In this document: positions 30,080-42,361 of the stretch, one piece after another
Layout of the letters: every line of letters begins with the position of its first letter
Position numbering within the stretch: position 1 is the first letter of the stretch
Origin: Beaufortia kweichowensis
Taxonomy: Eukaryota; Chordata; Actinopteri; Cypriniformes; Gastromyzontidae
Direction: 5' to 3'
Length of the DNA stretch: 64,000 nt
Assembly: GCA_019155185.1 (NCBI GenBank)
Contig: CM032816.1
Span: 12,506,848-12,570,847, forward strand
Made by a program: the position numbers and the translations under genes
Notes under the pieces: model-generated
Database searches by the model: none
Seen by the model: only the letters and a program-made list of their open reading frames with translations
Told to the model about the DNA's origin: nothing

Positions 30080-32800
30080 CTAAGTGAAGAGTTTTGTTTT
30101 GAGTGCCTGTGCTTTGGCAGACAGTTTATGCGAGTCCAGCTCCAGAATAATTTTTTGGAGCACCTCAAAAGTGTAACGGAGCTCCTGTGGATAGGTAAGA
30201 TTTAAAGAGTATATAAGTCCAAGTAGCATGGCTGTAGCCAATGCTACATTACCTAAACCAGAGAGCACCTCCACACCTTCCAGCACAATGCCGATATCTT
30301 CAGGGTCTTCTGTTGCATCAGCAAATTCATGCTTTACGACATAGACCCCCAAAACGGTCTTCTTGATATCCGCCTCGGTGCTCGCAGGGTCAACATCCTT
30401 TGGGAAAATTTTTTTTTTTTTAAATGTATGGCATATAAAAAAAATGAACACTTGCATAAATTATGCTGTTACTATACAGCATGTGACTCATATTCTAAAT
30501 GGTCAGTCTGTCATGTAAAATCAGCAAGTTTTGATTTTTATGCTGCATGTTAACAACAATGAAGAACATATACGGATCAGTTTCAATAGCCATACATACT
30601 TCTTAGTTAGTAAGCTGAGTTTTACCGTTTTTTAATCCATTCAGCCGATCTCCGGGTCTGAGGATAGCCCTTTTAGCATAGCTTAGCATAGATCTCTAGA
30701 GCTGAACTAGATAATGACATCACTGAATAATCAATGAACTGACTTTAGCTAAAAAACTGACTGTTTGTTATTGTCCTCTTGCATTATCGGCAAACAATTT
30801 TCCTGTTTAATAAAGCTGCTTTGACACAATTTGTATTGTATAAAGTGCGATATAAATAAAGGTGAATTGACTTGACTGTATTAAGAAATGTGCTTATCAA
30901 ACAGGATTATATCACGTAAACCTAAACCAGTGGCTGTGTGGAGTACAAAGGTTTGAAGGGAAGTTAATGTCAGTCATATTTAATTAATATCTTGGCTTTA
31001 CAATTTACTCAATATTTTAAAATTTAAAAATTGACATTAACTCTTTCCCCGTCAGCAGTTTTCTTTTGATATTAAAATATATCAAAAGATAATAAAGTAT
31101 ATATATAAAAAGAAAGTGTCTCTGCTTTAAAACCAATCAAACCATTTTAGGCGCTGTTCATGTCACGTCTTTTGCATGCTCAAATTTGTTATTACTACTT
31201 GTGATTACTGTTTGTAATGAAAGAGAACTCTATACTCACCAAATACTCCCTCACCAGATCCTTTGGATCTTCATTCAGGTAGATGCATAGCCCCTTGACA
31301 ATGCACTCTCGCTTGGTCTCTATGGTGGCATTCTAAGAAAACAGAGATAATAAAACATTTTATTAAAGATTTGATTAGTGTTGTTGATGTTCATACATTT
31401 CACATAACACCCTCTAATACACATCTCTAAGCCCTTATGCATTACAGAGCACTATATAAATAGCTTGTATCAAAACACAATATGAAAAAAAATGAAATAA
31501 AAATAAAGAAACAACAACCTGAGACATTGGCACCAACACATCCTGAATCCTTTTTCTAACCACTCCACCCTTTTTGGTAAACACTTTTAGCAGATCATCA
31601 GAGAAACGATCCAGTTGGGAAAGGAATTTGGACTGTAAAGGAAGGGTTGTGATCCGACGAAATTCAGCATTTATCTGAAGACATAAGTTACAGAGGTCTT
31701 GTTTATGGGCAATTCAGCAAAGACACATACAGGTCAGCTCTGATATCATACAAGAAAGGAAACATCCAATCACTTACCTCACGCACTTGAAAAAGAGCAG
31801 GCCATCTGCTTCTGAAGTCTGCGACTAAAGGTGAATCATGGACAACCTCGTGCCTTCTGTATGCAAAAGTCATGTCCATCATCTTCCTCACAGTTTCATC
31901 ATTGTTTCTTTTCTTCAGTTCTGCAAGGAGCTCCACCCTCATCTTTTCCTGGCTTTCTGCAGTTTCTCCTGCAGGAAATACTGGGCAGTAGTTTACTTCT
32001 GCCTTCTTCGGTTTTTTTATTCCATAGGCAGGGCTGTGGATTCCTTCTGGTTTGTGCTTTAGAGCATTAATTGTAACTTCAGGGCATCCCAGTCTTCTCA
32101 ATTTACCCCTGTAGTTTGCAAGTTTGAACTTCAAACTTATTTTCCATCCACTGTAGCCGCTGGCAGAACCTTGCTCTTTCAGGCATGGATGTTTGGCTAC
32201 CAGTGCTTCAGCCACAGCACTGAACTCAGAGTCAGATGGATATGCCTTGTAGTTTATTATTTCCTCTGCCAAAGCATCTAGGATACCTGACTTGAGTTTG
32301 GGGTCAGGAATCAACACTTTGCCATTGGTTCTGAATGCTGTGTTGCCCTGATCCAGTTTCAATTGCACATCATAAGGGAAACGAGGCAGAATGAAAGGTG
32401 TTGGCCATAATGATGACCTTGCTGATGTGGAAGAAGACAAAATGTCAGCATCTGGAGTCTCAGCAGATGAGTTCTCATTATCAGCATCACAGGAGTCAGA
32501 AGAAATACAATGGGCAAGGGAACTGAACTCATCAGGCATATGGCTGGAAGAACTGGAGCTAGAGGTTGAAAAAACAACCCTGACCGTGTCTTTGTCAGTG
32601 AGGTCAGAGACTGATGTCAAGTTCATGAATTCATTAAAGTCTTTATCCATATATTGAAGACGAAATTGCTGCCCTTGGAGGCCACATTCATTTTCAATCT
32701 TTTTGGAGACTACATTCAGAGATGCTGGCATGCCATCACTGAAAGTGAGCCTCTGAGAATTGTCATTGCCCCATATTACCCGGAGTTTGAATGACGCCAT
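30080..32800 (-). CDS. PB1-domain SAMD3-like protein, transposon-encoded
   Basis: Four minus-strand exons, 31778-32800, 31519-31674, 31240-31332 and 30080-30397, all joined in phase 0 by GT-AG introns, give 529 residues with no break. The N-terminus (about 1-80) looks like a PB1 domain: a KLRVIWG strand, a basic patch, and an acidic YMDKDFNEFMNL loop like the OPCA motif. A Ser/Asp-rich linker follows, then a region (about 125-350) shared with the multi-copy fish proteins annotated as 'sterile alpha motif domain-containing protein 3-like', although no SAM domain is visible. The C-terminal third is predicted helical. An acceptor, TTTTACAG|ATTAGG at 32813, precedes the start, so a leader exon is spliced on. 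The role is unknown; it may be an accessory protein of the transposon. Confidence 0.75.
30630..30880. repeat. Dispersed repeat pieces in the SAMD3-like gene intron
   Basis: TCCATTCAGCCGATCTCCGGGTCT with TTTTAGCATAGCTTAGCATAGATC, and farther on AATAAAGCTGCTTTGACACAA with ATATAAATAAAGGTGAATTGAC, are both sequences I know as recurrent in cyprinid genomes. They are inserted in the third intron (30398-31239). Recognition is from memory only. Confidence 0.5.
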
Positions 32801-32955
32801 TTCCTTTCCTAATCTGTAAAAGACAAGACCATGTTTAGTTCACAATGTTTATGACATAACATCATTACACACCTAATGCACACAGGCCAACAAAAAAGAG
32901 TGTTTTGCAGGGCCATAGGCATTTTTACACAATGATTATGCCTATTGTTTATTGT

Positions 32956-33199
32956 GTTGCTATGCGGTTGCTAGAGTATCTGGAGCAGTTGCTAGAATAC
33001 CCTTGGTGGTTGCTAAGGTGTTGCTATGCAGTTGCTAGGGTACATGGAGTGGTTGCTAGGGTACCTGGGGTAGTTGCTAAGGTGTTGGTATGCGGTTGCT
33101 AGGGCACTCTGGGTGGTTGCTAAGGTGTTGCTATGCAGTTGCTAGGGTGTTGCTATGCGGTTGCTAAGGTACATAGGGTGGTTGCTATGCAGTTGCTAA
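32956..33199. repeat. GTTGCTA minisatellite inside the transposon
   Basis: About 244 bases built from variants of GGTTGCTAGGGTACCTGG and GTGTTGCTATGCGGTTGCTA, repeating every 16 to 32 bases. It lies between the two transposon genes and overlaps the last codons and the TAG stop (33185-33187) of the transposase frame. A short diverged copy of the same family lies at 62496-62550 in neo1 intron 2. Confidence 0.85.
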
Positions 33200-35913
33200 C
33201 AAGGGAACAATAAGACTGCTGGACCACAAACCTGTCACAGTCAGGAATCGTTTCAAAGTAACCATCCTCACAGATTCAATGGAGTAAGCTGCCAAAGGGT
33301 ATGGATCTGTTAAATCCGCAACTTCAAGCAAGGTGATGTCACTTGTAGCATGTATTTCAAAGGCACGGTAGTGTTCTCTGTACCATGATGACAGCCTCTT
33401 CACAATAAAGCACATCCTTTCCTGAACCAAGCAGATTTGAAGGATCTCACAAAAGTCTGGCAGCCCACTTGTACAGCCTTGTGCAACTACCATTCCATTT
33501 CTGAACTCAACACCCTTACAGATCACACTTTTGGTCAGGTGTACTTCACTTGCACTTGGATACCTCAACTTAATAATCTCAGCAGCTGCTTGGTTCAAAA
33601 CATCAACTGAAACTGTTGAAATGTCATGGGCTTCAAAGTCAGGCTTCTGTAGGCTACAAGGCCTCATGTAGTAAGAAATCATCAGCTGGTGTTTTACTGC
33701 TAATGACAGTGGCACGTTTTTAAAGCATTTTGTATGCCGTTGAACCTGTTTGAAGAAGCTATGTTTAGCTTCATAGCGCATGGTCCACTGCCCTACAAGT
33801 GGACCATACAACTTTATAAGCTCAGCATAGTGCTCTACAAAATGATGTTTTGGTCGCAACACGATTCCTGGAAAAAGCTCTGTGTACTTCTGTCTATGTT
33901 CAGTAATTTTGCATTCAAGATATGCAATTGTGTCATCTGTGTGAAACCTAGCAACAGCAAGTTCCACAATGTCCTTCAAATCCAAAAGAACTTGCCATGC
34001 CAATTCGTCCTCTGGAATCAAATGACCTAACATCAGTGGGAGCAACCTTAACAATGTCCAGTTTTCATGTCCGTTGCCTCCTATCGTGTTTCTGCTCGCA
34101 ATGTTGTGTGGTATCGCATGTGGTTTGTTTGTCTTGTCTGTTCCTGTATAAGGAAATTTAGCAATGCTCTTGTTGAGAGTTTCTACAGTGAAATATTTTT
34201 TGGATAAAAGAAAAGAAAGGCACTGTGCAAGCTCAATTGGCACGATTCCCTCCAAAAGGTCATGCAAAATATCTGGTGGATACCCAGAGGTTACACAGAA
34301 GTGTTCGAGATGCTTGGTGAACACACACTCTTTTTTAACCCCAAAGGAAGGAGAATTTGTTTGCTGAGCTAGCTTCACATGAGATTCATGAATTTCTTTT
34401 GACCTTCGTACAAAAGAACCAGAACGGACCTCATTTGTCTGAATATCTGAAGCGTTTAAGCTAAAAGCAAAATCGACAGAAATATTCCCCAGAAAAGTTT
34501 TCAATAAAGCCTGCTATCCCATGCGCTGCAAGGTTATCTGCTACTACAAACTGAAGGGCACCTTTGAGGAATTTTCCTAGTTGAGAGACAAAGACTCCAT
34601 GTTGCTCAAGAGTGCACGAAATCTTGAATGAGAGGTTCGAGAACTCTATGGTACCCAAATTTCTTCACATCCTCAGTTTTACAAAGCACTGCTAAGTAAA
34701 TATTAGACAAAGCTGAATGTGATCCAGGAGGTAGATTGTTTAAAATCCAATAAATAGCACAGATTTTGTGTATCTTCCGAGAGGTGCCAAGGGGATTGCA
34801 AATTTCAAAATCGTCCACATACAAACTTAAAGACAATCTCAACTCCTCCCCTGAGAAAAATGTGTTCTCTTTGTAAACTTTGCCATCCTGAAATGTTCTG
34901 TACTCTTGACAATCTTCACTGTACTGCTGAGTTCTTTGGTTCTGAACAATGCTGTCCACTACATCTCTTCTTTTCAAGATCTGCTGTAAAGTTTGCAGTA
35001 TGGGGATATACTGATAGGTTTTGTTTTCTTTAAAATCAAGAATATATTCCGTTGGCTCTACAACATGAAAATTTTCTTTGTAATACCTCTTGCGCTGGTA
35101 ATCAGAGCTAAGCGGACCACCCTTGCCAATAGCTTTAAACAAAGGGGTAGAGGTGGATGCTGCTGAAGCGATTTCCTGAACAACTGGTTTATCAACAGTA
35201 ATGTTATGGCTCTGCAACACGTCCTGAATATTTTTAATCGAGAGGGGCGCTGATGCAGATGTATGCAAAAAATGCAATTCCTCTAAAAATTCATTTACTA
35301 CACTAGCTGGTACATGTCTAATGTGCTCTAATTTTAACAATGCTGCAGCGAAATTAGTCTCAATATTTTTTGACAAGTCTAATACCACAGAATCACCGCT
35401 TTGATAAAGACTGACTGTTGCATCTACACTACACGTATCATCATCCTCCAAAACATCATCTTGCAAGTCCTCAGTTTCCCCTGCAGTTTTAACTACACCA
35501 GGCTTGAAATCTTTCACTGAATGTGGATTATGCTTTCTGTTCTTGTGAGACTGATAAGTTGCATATATATTTGTCTGAAAGCTACAACCAATAAATACAC
35601 ACTGGACAGTCTCATTACTCCATAAATGGCTATTAAAATGTAGGAAAAAAGCCCTCTCAGATGCAAGATCACTGCATGCACATACAGGGCAAGTAAATGT
35701 TGACAAAGGGATTTGTTCTTGTGATGTGTGTGTTCTGTGGACTCTACTTAAATGTGCACAAAAGCTATTCCATGTTTTGAAGGTAACTGGGCAAGTCAAA
35801 TATGGACATGGATAACGCCTGCTACAACCGTAATGCCTATGCTTTAGTCTGTAATGTTTAAGCAACTGAGACCTACTGGATTCTACGACAGCACACTCTT
35901 TACACTTCCACAT
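33185..35913 (-). pseudogene. C2H2 / TNP2-like transposase, two frameshifts
   Basis: The first frame, 35913 to 34606, starts MWKCKEC and holds four C2H2 zinc fingers in about residues 3-135, followed by an acidic linker. Protein character then continues in a second frame to 34461 (TLEQHGVFVSQLGK, VVADNLAAHGIAGF) and in a third to 33185 (PPDILHDLLEGIVP, LRPKHHFVEHY, GPLVGQWTMRYEAKHSFFK). The DNLxxH, DxLHDxxEG and RYEAKHxFF blocks look like the Asp-Asp-Glu core regions of CACTA TNP2-type transposases. Sense runs across both joins without splice signals, so these are single-base frameshifts near 34606-34625 and 34461-34475. Either the copy is dead or the assembly has indel errors. The C-terminal codons come from the minisatellite. 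Confidence 0.75.
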
Positions 35914-35994
35914 TCACTGAAAAAGAAAAAGAGAATAAAATGAAAAAAAAATATGTAGATTTGGACCATTACTATATAATTAATTTGCACTTAC

Positions 35995-36050
35995 CTCTAG
36001 TCAATTTGAAGTAGTTCCAATGGTTTGTGAAGATGACAATATATTCAAAT
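35995..36050 (-). other. Probable non-coding leader exon of the transposon
   Basis: Minus strand: TTCTGTTTTAG| at 36051 and |GTAAGTG at 35994 bound a 56-base exon with strong consensus on both sides. The next acceptor downstream, TTTTTCAG| at 35917, lies 3 bases before the transposase ATG, leaving an intron of 78 bases. Confidence 0.55.
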
Positions 36051-36627
36051 CTAAAACAGAACAGGAAACAAAACATAACCAAGGTTGTCAATATAAAAAA
36101 AAAATCATGTCAATCTTTTAAACATGCATGCATGTTAAGCAATTTGTACAGATAACACTCAGGTTGTAGAAGTAGTACACAAATTCTATAACTTTTAAAT
36201 GAACTTAAAATAATTAAATGAAATGTTTTGCCATGATCATGTACAGAGTGTATTTCAAGTATTCTGAAGCCATAAAAAGTATTTAGTACAGGGTCAGGCT
36301 GCCGATTTATTTATGACAGAAATCATTATCATTATTGCAATATTGTCGATTATTTATCTTTATATATTAATGCCGATTAACAGAACAACATCACACAGAC
36401 AAGCACTTGGAAAAACGTGACGTTATTAGCTGCCTACACAGACAAAATATGCTGGTCCATAACCATAATATAGCAAAATATATGCAAAAACTCCACTTAC
36501 AATTAATGAAGAAGCGAAATTAATCTCGCACTTACGTCGCTTTAACACTTTAGCCCTATTTGCAAAGGATTAGTATTACCTGGTGACCTCTAGTCATTTG
36601 TAATAATTGCGGAGGTTGTCGGTGATC

Positions 36628-37266
36628 TTAATCCCGTGCGAATCGGCCATGTCTGTAATTTGTAAAGTAAAAATTCCCCCGCAAATGACCCATATTTCAC
36701 CGAACACAGAGGTTCTGTGATAATATTAGTCCCGTGCGAATCAGCATCTCTGTGATTTGGTCAGCATTTGGCGGTCGTATATCATATTTTCAAGTTTTTT
36801 TCCAAAGTTTTAAGTGTATTTTGGGTGCTGGATATCGCTGTACACCGTACAACGATACAATCTGCAGAAAGAAAAAGCTGAACGCCACGAGACGAGCGGG
36901 AAAAAAGAATGAATAGATGGATGACATGTATAGCGGCATTCTTTTTATGATATGACATACATACCTTTACATATATGCCTATAATATGCCTATAATGACA
37001 GGACAATAGTCTATTCAAAATAGTGCACAATCAAGCGAGGAGGTTTATATCATAATTCGAGGTTACGGTTCCATCTAGTCGCCCAGTGAAACCATATTTC
37101 ATATGTTACGTACTGCTTCGCCATCATATCCGGGAGATAAGTCGTAAATTCGAGTAAAATCACAGGCTTCGCTTATCCTGTGCGAATGCGCCACACGAAA
37201 ATCAGACGCGGGGGGGTAATTTCTAAATCACACAAGGTCCCCAGATAATACTAATCCCGTGCGAAT
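36628..37266 (+). repeat. Four copies of AATCCCGTGCGAAT
   Basis: TTAATCCCGTGCGAATC (36628), TTAGTCCCGTGCGAATC (36727), CTTATCCTGTGCGAATG (37172) and CTAATCCCGTGCGAATA (37251) occur in the same orientation within 640 bases, in a CpG-richer patch of the transposon 5' part. They are candidate binding sites for the element's own zinc-finger protein or host factors. Confidence 0.65.
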
Positions 37267-37807
37267 AGGGTTTTTGTTGTAAACTGAGAGACTTCTGAAT
37301 GCGGTGAACGGAGTCACTGAGCGTGCGAACTCAAGAAGTGGTGACTAATCTAAGGCCTTGGATTGGCTACTGCCCGCTTTGATAAGCATCTCAATTAGTT
37401 TTAAAAATGATGAGCGATATATTATATACAATTGAGGAAGACCTAAAACATACATTTTAAACGTTTTTGTCACCCTAGAAACAGCTGAATGCAAAGCAGA
37501 GCAAGCTTTCATACATTAATTCATAGTACTGAATATACTGCCAGGGTTTTCCTCTCTGTTCCGTGATTCTTTATGCTATTTGATACTTTTAGTAAAAAAA
37601 TGAATGATTCAACATATTAATGACTGCACCATGTGCTGAGTCCTGAAACCTAACATCAGCTACAAACGACACACTTAAGAGCTATTTTCATACAATGCTT
37701 ATAGAAAAATTACTTTCTGGTATGCAACAAGATGTTAACAAAGTATATTTTAATTAATTTGTTCATTAAATTTGATGGATGGTGATGGATTAAAAATGGC
37801 TACTTAC

Positions 37808-37880
37808 CCTTCTTACACCTTTGCAGTTGAACAATGCGGTTTCATCTGATGACGTACATCCGGTTAAGAGGAGCGAAAAA
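37808..37880 (-). other. Probable first leader exon of the transposon
   Basis: Minus strand: GGTGTAAGAAGG|GTAAGTA at 37808 is a strong donor about 240 bases inside the right terminus. The transcript start is not defined; the right edge given is arbitrary. Confidence 0.4.
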
Positions 37881-38049
37881 TATTCTTGTTGACTCGATTA
37901 AAAAAAAAATTGTAAACCTAATTTTTTAAAAATTATATTGTTTACATTTAATAAAATTAAGCTGGGACAATTTTTACCAAGATTTGTGTTGTATGTGCTC
38001 ATTTTAATTAATGAAATTGAGCAAAGAGCAAAAATCATTTTTTTGAGTG

Positions 38050-41000
38050 TACTGCTCTGTTAGTCGTGTGCTGTGCTATGACAAACAGAATGATGTGCTC
38101 ATGTAATCTGTCCTGAAGAGCAGGAAACCATCTGACAGTTTCTGCACATTATCTCTATAAACATATAGACTTCATTAATAAACCACACAGACTTTACTGA
38201 ATGACATGAGAGAGAATAATGACCGAATGTTTCAGTTTCAGATGAATTCTTGTGATCAAAGGAAATATTTCAGATAGTTTAAATACGACTGCAGTTGTTG
38301 TGTGTCTGTGTTAGGTAATGCAACACACATCTTAAACACATCGATATGTGTTTGTGTATTTAAATGGATTATTTACACAAGCTGCACACTGAAGAAGTGA
38401 AACATATTGATCAGCACATTCACTGTGATCTTGAGATCTGACTGATTCACACAGCAGTCATTTAGAAAAACAACATCATCAATAAAATAAAGTGTCAGCA
38501 GATTATAATGTTATTCCTTCATCTAGAAAAGAACGCTGTATTAATACAGTATTAATCACAATACGTGCTTTTCACGAACATATTTCAGCTTTACAGAAAA
38601 GCCCTCAGTGAGCAGCTGAGACGACGTTTTAAAAGACTTTTCAGCCGAAAATAATAATTCTGTCATCATTTATTCACCATCATGTTGTTCTAAAGCAAAT
38701 AAGCCTAATCGAGTTTAGTTTTCTGCACCGCTGAGGTCATTTGTTGTATTGTGTAGTCGAGCACATTTGATTAATTGTGTTAATTTGCAGTAATAATGTC
38801 ATCAGCTAAAGATGCAATTATCATGTTTATTGTTGAATGAATGTGTGTCATGTGTTCTGTGACAATGCGGCTAATTCGGCTAATTTTCAACATTTACATA
38901 TTTATTTGTTGCCATAACACCCATTAAAATGAAAAGCAAAGACTTGCTTTTACTTGAAGAATTATTTTGATCTAAGTTGTCTTTTATCAGTGCAGAACAG
39001 AGAGAATTGTGGGTAATCCAGCATCTCTGAAGGCCAATTAAGCAGAATCATCATGTGAACGTGACAGGATGTGCATTGCTCTTTAATGTGAGCTCGCTGG
39101 CATTTTAAATGCTCATCTTTTCATAAACAACCCTCATCATCTCTCGAGCCCCTGCTGCGTCTGAAGGCTAGAGACACGCTGAAATATACATGCTGTTCAA
39201 TTACACAGTAAACTCTCTCGCCGTGAATTCATCTGGATACTTTCAGTCCTGTCGTTGAGTTTTAAAGTGACATGAAACAACACAAGAATCCACTTTTGAG
39301 ATTTGTTGACCAGAACATCCTCAAGAGTTTATGTATCAGAATCGTAGCACTTGTTTTTTGGTTTATCATTATTATTCATGACTAAAGCTGGATTATCTAC
39401 TAACCCTAACCAACGGTCTGCACAGCTCGGGTGATATCAGCTTTTCAGGGTTGTTATTTAGACAAACTATCTATAACATCTATAAACTGTGCCCACAGAC
39501 TGTGTTAAAAATACATTCATATCAATGACCAATTTGAATTTGACGTCTTTTTAAATGCGTTTCATCAGCGTGTCGCTATGGCAGACTGGAGTGGCCTACT
39601 TTATTTCTGAATGTCAGTGTTTAAAAAGAGCCGAGCGTGAAGAATTCTTCAGCTTGAGAGCGCAGCGTGAACCCGGCTCATCCCTGACTTCACAGCATCT
39701 TGTTTTGGCTGATAGGAGGATAGTGAACGACTCTTTTCATGTGAAAGCAGGACGTGTGGGATTGTGAACGTTGTCCTCCTCTGAAGTTACTCTTCTTGTA
39801 TGAGGATTTCAGTCTGATTCCTGCTGTCTTCACTGGATTGAGAGAGATTTGCTCATCTTACTGTCTTTTAAATAGTTTTGACCTCAATACAGAAACTGTC
39901 TTTGAAATCTTACCATGAAACCAGCTGGTGTTGTGTCATCCTAAAGCCTAATGACTGTTGTCTCCTAAACCTCTCACAATTCAAAACTATAGAGATTTAA
40001 TATATAGGTGAATTCATAAAAAAGCATTGAAATATTTATAGTGCAAATGAGATTGTTGTCCCTCGAATGAAGTTTATTAAACATCTAAATGAAGTGATTT
40101 GTGATGAACATACAATCATTTTGCAGTAAACAACATATCACAACATGTTCATTGTCATCAGTTTTCAGAATGAGAACATCTGGGAAACGATCCAATCAGT
40201 TTTGGGTGAGAACTGTATTATCAGCGAGGAGATTGCGTGTCCTCTGGGTCAGTTTGATTGACAGCCTCCGTTTCTCCGCCCTCGTCGATGACATGAGCGG
40301 AGAGTGGAGGAATGACGGGTGAAGCGCTGCGACCGCATCGCTGCCAAATTCACACTCTATATAATTAATGACAGGAGACAGCAGCCAGTGCAAATCTAAT
40401 CAGCCTCTTCCCATTATTTCATTTAGTAAGGTAATACAGACACGACAGACCGTACCTCTCGTTTAATGACTGACTGAAACACACTCAATAAAGAAGTCGG
40501 TTTGTTCTCTGAAGATGAAGCTCAGGACACATAAAGGCACAGGGCACTGTGAAAACTAATTCTGTCATCACTTACCCTCATTTCTATCCAAACTTATTTG
40601 GCAATATATTAATGCTGTTGTTTTGCATTCAATGAACTGTGCAATATATTGTATAAGTGTTTGTGTAACAAAAAACTATTCATCGATATGAATTGTGTGT
40701 TTTTAATAAACCTAACATAGATATAGAAACAAGTGAGAGATTTTTATTTCTACTGGTTTATACACAAACATTGATAACACACGTGTGAGATCTTTCTCAC
40801 TCGAATCCTATGATCTGTCTGTATGTAATAGGTTTTCCCCATCTTACCCTGATCACATTAAATCTGGTGATGTTTTCTTACTGTGCAGTAATCTGTAATA
40901 ATCCTGTGAGATTGGATTTACAGCGGTCACCTCTGGAGAGAGAGAGAACAGGAGAGGTTTGTAATGTTTTAGTATTCCAGACACATCACTCGTTTTCTAC

Positions 41001-42340
41001 TATTGCATCAGTTCACTTAAGAAGAAAATCATCTTGTACAGCGTCTGTCTTCACAACATCTTATCCTGCTCTGACAGCAAATAAACTGATTTTCAGTTCT
41101 CCATCTGTCAGATTTTTGGAGACAGTTCTTCACTGTGGAGTCACACAAGCTGTTTTTATTTTCCACTGTTATTCTATTCACTGAAGTCTGTTCATACTGT
41201 GGATATAATGAACAGGGTTTGATCTGTTTCTTCATCATCCTCACATGACACACTGTCTTTTAAAATAGTCTTGTGGGTTTCTTCAGAGATCTTCCTAACC
41301 CTCAGCAGATGATGCTTTCAGACTGTATAGTGTTTATTAATATGTGGTTGTGTTATATCACGTCATCCAACTTTCAAACTATATGCAAAGTGTTTTTACA
41401 TTTCTTCAGAAATGTGCTTGTTCATTGTCATTACTGAATGAATTCAATTAATAAGTATCACAGAGATTAGCAGCTGCATTGTGTTTTAATGAGAGAGAAT
41501 GGAGCACTTTGAAGAAAGTAATTGTAATTGTAATTGTAATTGTAAAGGTTCAACTGAGATCCACATAAAAAAGTCTCAAAGAACAGCTCTCTGTTTCTCT
41601 TCAAAAGGCTTATCTTCAAAAGCACAGTGAAGTTTGATAAATGAAACACAGGCATCTCACCTCTGGACACATTTTGGCTTGTGTACAGTTGACGTCTGAA
41701 ATGTAAAGAAAGAAACTTTATCTTCATTACACATGACATTTTCTTTGCACTTCAAGCGTATTGAGTGTGTGTGTGACTCATATGCAGGTAAATACACACA
41801 TCCTTTATAAAGCCACTGATCTGACAGACAAGAGCTCTGTGTCCTTGGATTACATACAGATGTACTGTATTCAAGGACACACAGTCATCACATGTGTATT
41901 TAATCATCTCTGATTCAGGACATACTATACGGTCTGCATTACATGTAGATGTGTTTGAACAATAGTTATTCACACATCAATGTTAAATAAATGATGGTGA
42001 GTCCTTCAGTACTGGTGGAGTTTTGTCTCTGAATCAAAGGCTTTACATGATGTTGGACGTTTATTCTATTAAGATCCAGTTAATGTTGAGAACTGGTTTA
42101 TCAGGAAAAAATCATCATCATTTAGTTGGAGCATCTACTGCCACAAGAACAAGCAGCAATGCGTTCAGATGTCATTCATCATGGAAACCAGCAGATGGCG
42201 CTAGAATCAGTAGCTCATTGTTTTCTGTTATTAATTGTCATTAAAATGACCAACAACTGCGTTATTTCAATGGTATTATTAATAATATAATATAAAAAAA
42301 TCGTTGTTAATACAAACATTATAAAGGATATTTACTTAAG
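38050..42340. other. Intergenic region between transposon and neo1
   Basis: No exons. Contains fragments of the common cyprinid repeat (about 38640-38700 and 40545-40610) and a short GTAATT pentuplet at 41518-41545. The pieces at about 39000-39240 and 40160-40420 are complex unique sequence; they may be regulatory, but this is not demonstrable here. Confidence 0.5.
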
Positions 42341-42349
42341 AGTACAAGT

Positions 42350-42361
42350 TGCGCATGCGCA
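42350..42361. promoter_or_regulatory. neo1: NRF1-type palindrome in the neo1 promoter
   Basis: TGCGCATGCGCA, a perfect 12-base palindrome, is the consensus site of nuclear respiratory factor 1. It marks the start of the CpG-rich patch (42340-42900) that leads into neo1 exon 1. Confidence 0.6.

Larger units (their letters stand above)
29001..38049 (-). mobile_element. CMC/EnSpm (CACTA-like) DNA transposon, about 9 kb
   Basis: The right end reads, on the minus strand, CACTCAAAAAAATGATTTTT inward from 38049. Termini starting CACT are the hallmark of CACTA/EnSpm elements. Sequence after the gap (AAAAAAGTTGTTGAACG...) would fit the inner part of the opposite terminus if CACTC were lost in the gap. 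Between the ends are a C2H2/TNP2-like transposase gene and a PB1/SAMD3-like gene, both on the minus strand, with leader exons near the right end, and tandem repeats near the left. A target-site duplication cannot be read because the left flank junction is in the gap; the right flank begins TACTGC. The family placement rests on terminus plus protein character, not on a search. Confidence 0.75.

Noticed and set aside
32956..33199. Possible CRISPR-like array
   Set aside because: Units vary in length and sequence and there are no unique spacers; it is a eukaryotic minisatellite in fish DNA.
33185..35913. Transposase as a normal spliced gene with introns at the frame changes
   Set aside because: Recognisable family sequence continues through the middle frame across both joins, so nothing large enough to be an intron can be removed.
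36734..36916. 60-codon open frame in the transposon 5' region
   Set aside because: Opposite strand to both transposon genes, low complexity Lys/Arg end, no support.
41518..41545. GTAATT repeat as a regulatory element
   Set aside because: Four to five copies of a six-base word, most simply a short microsatellite.
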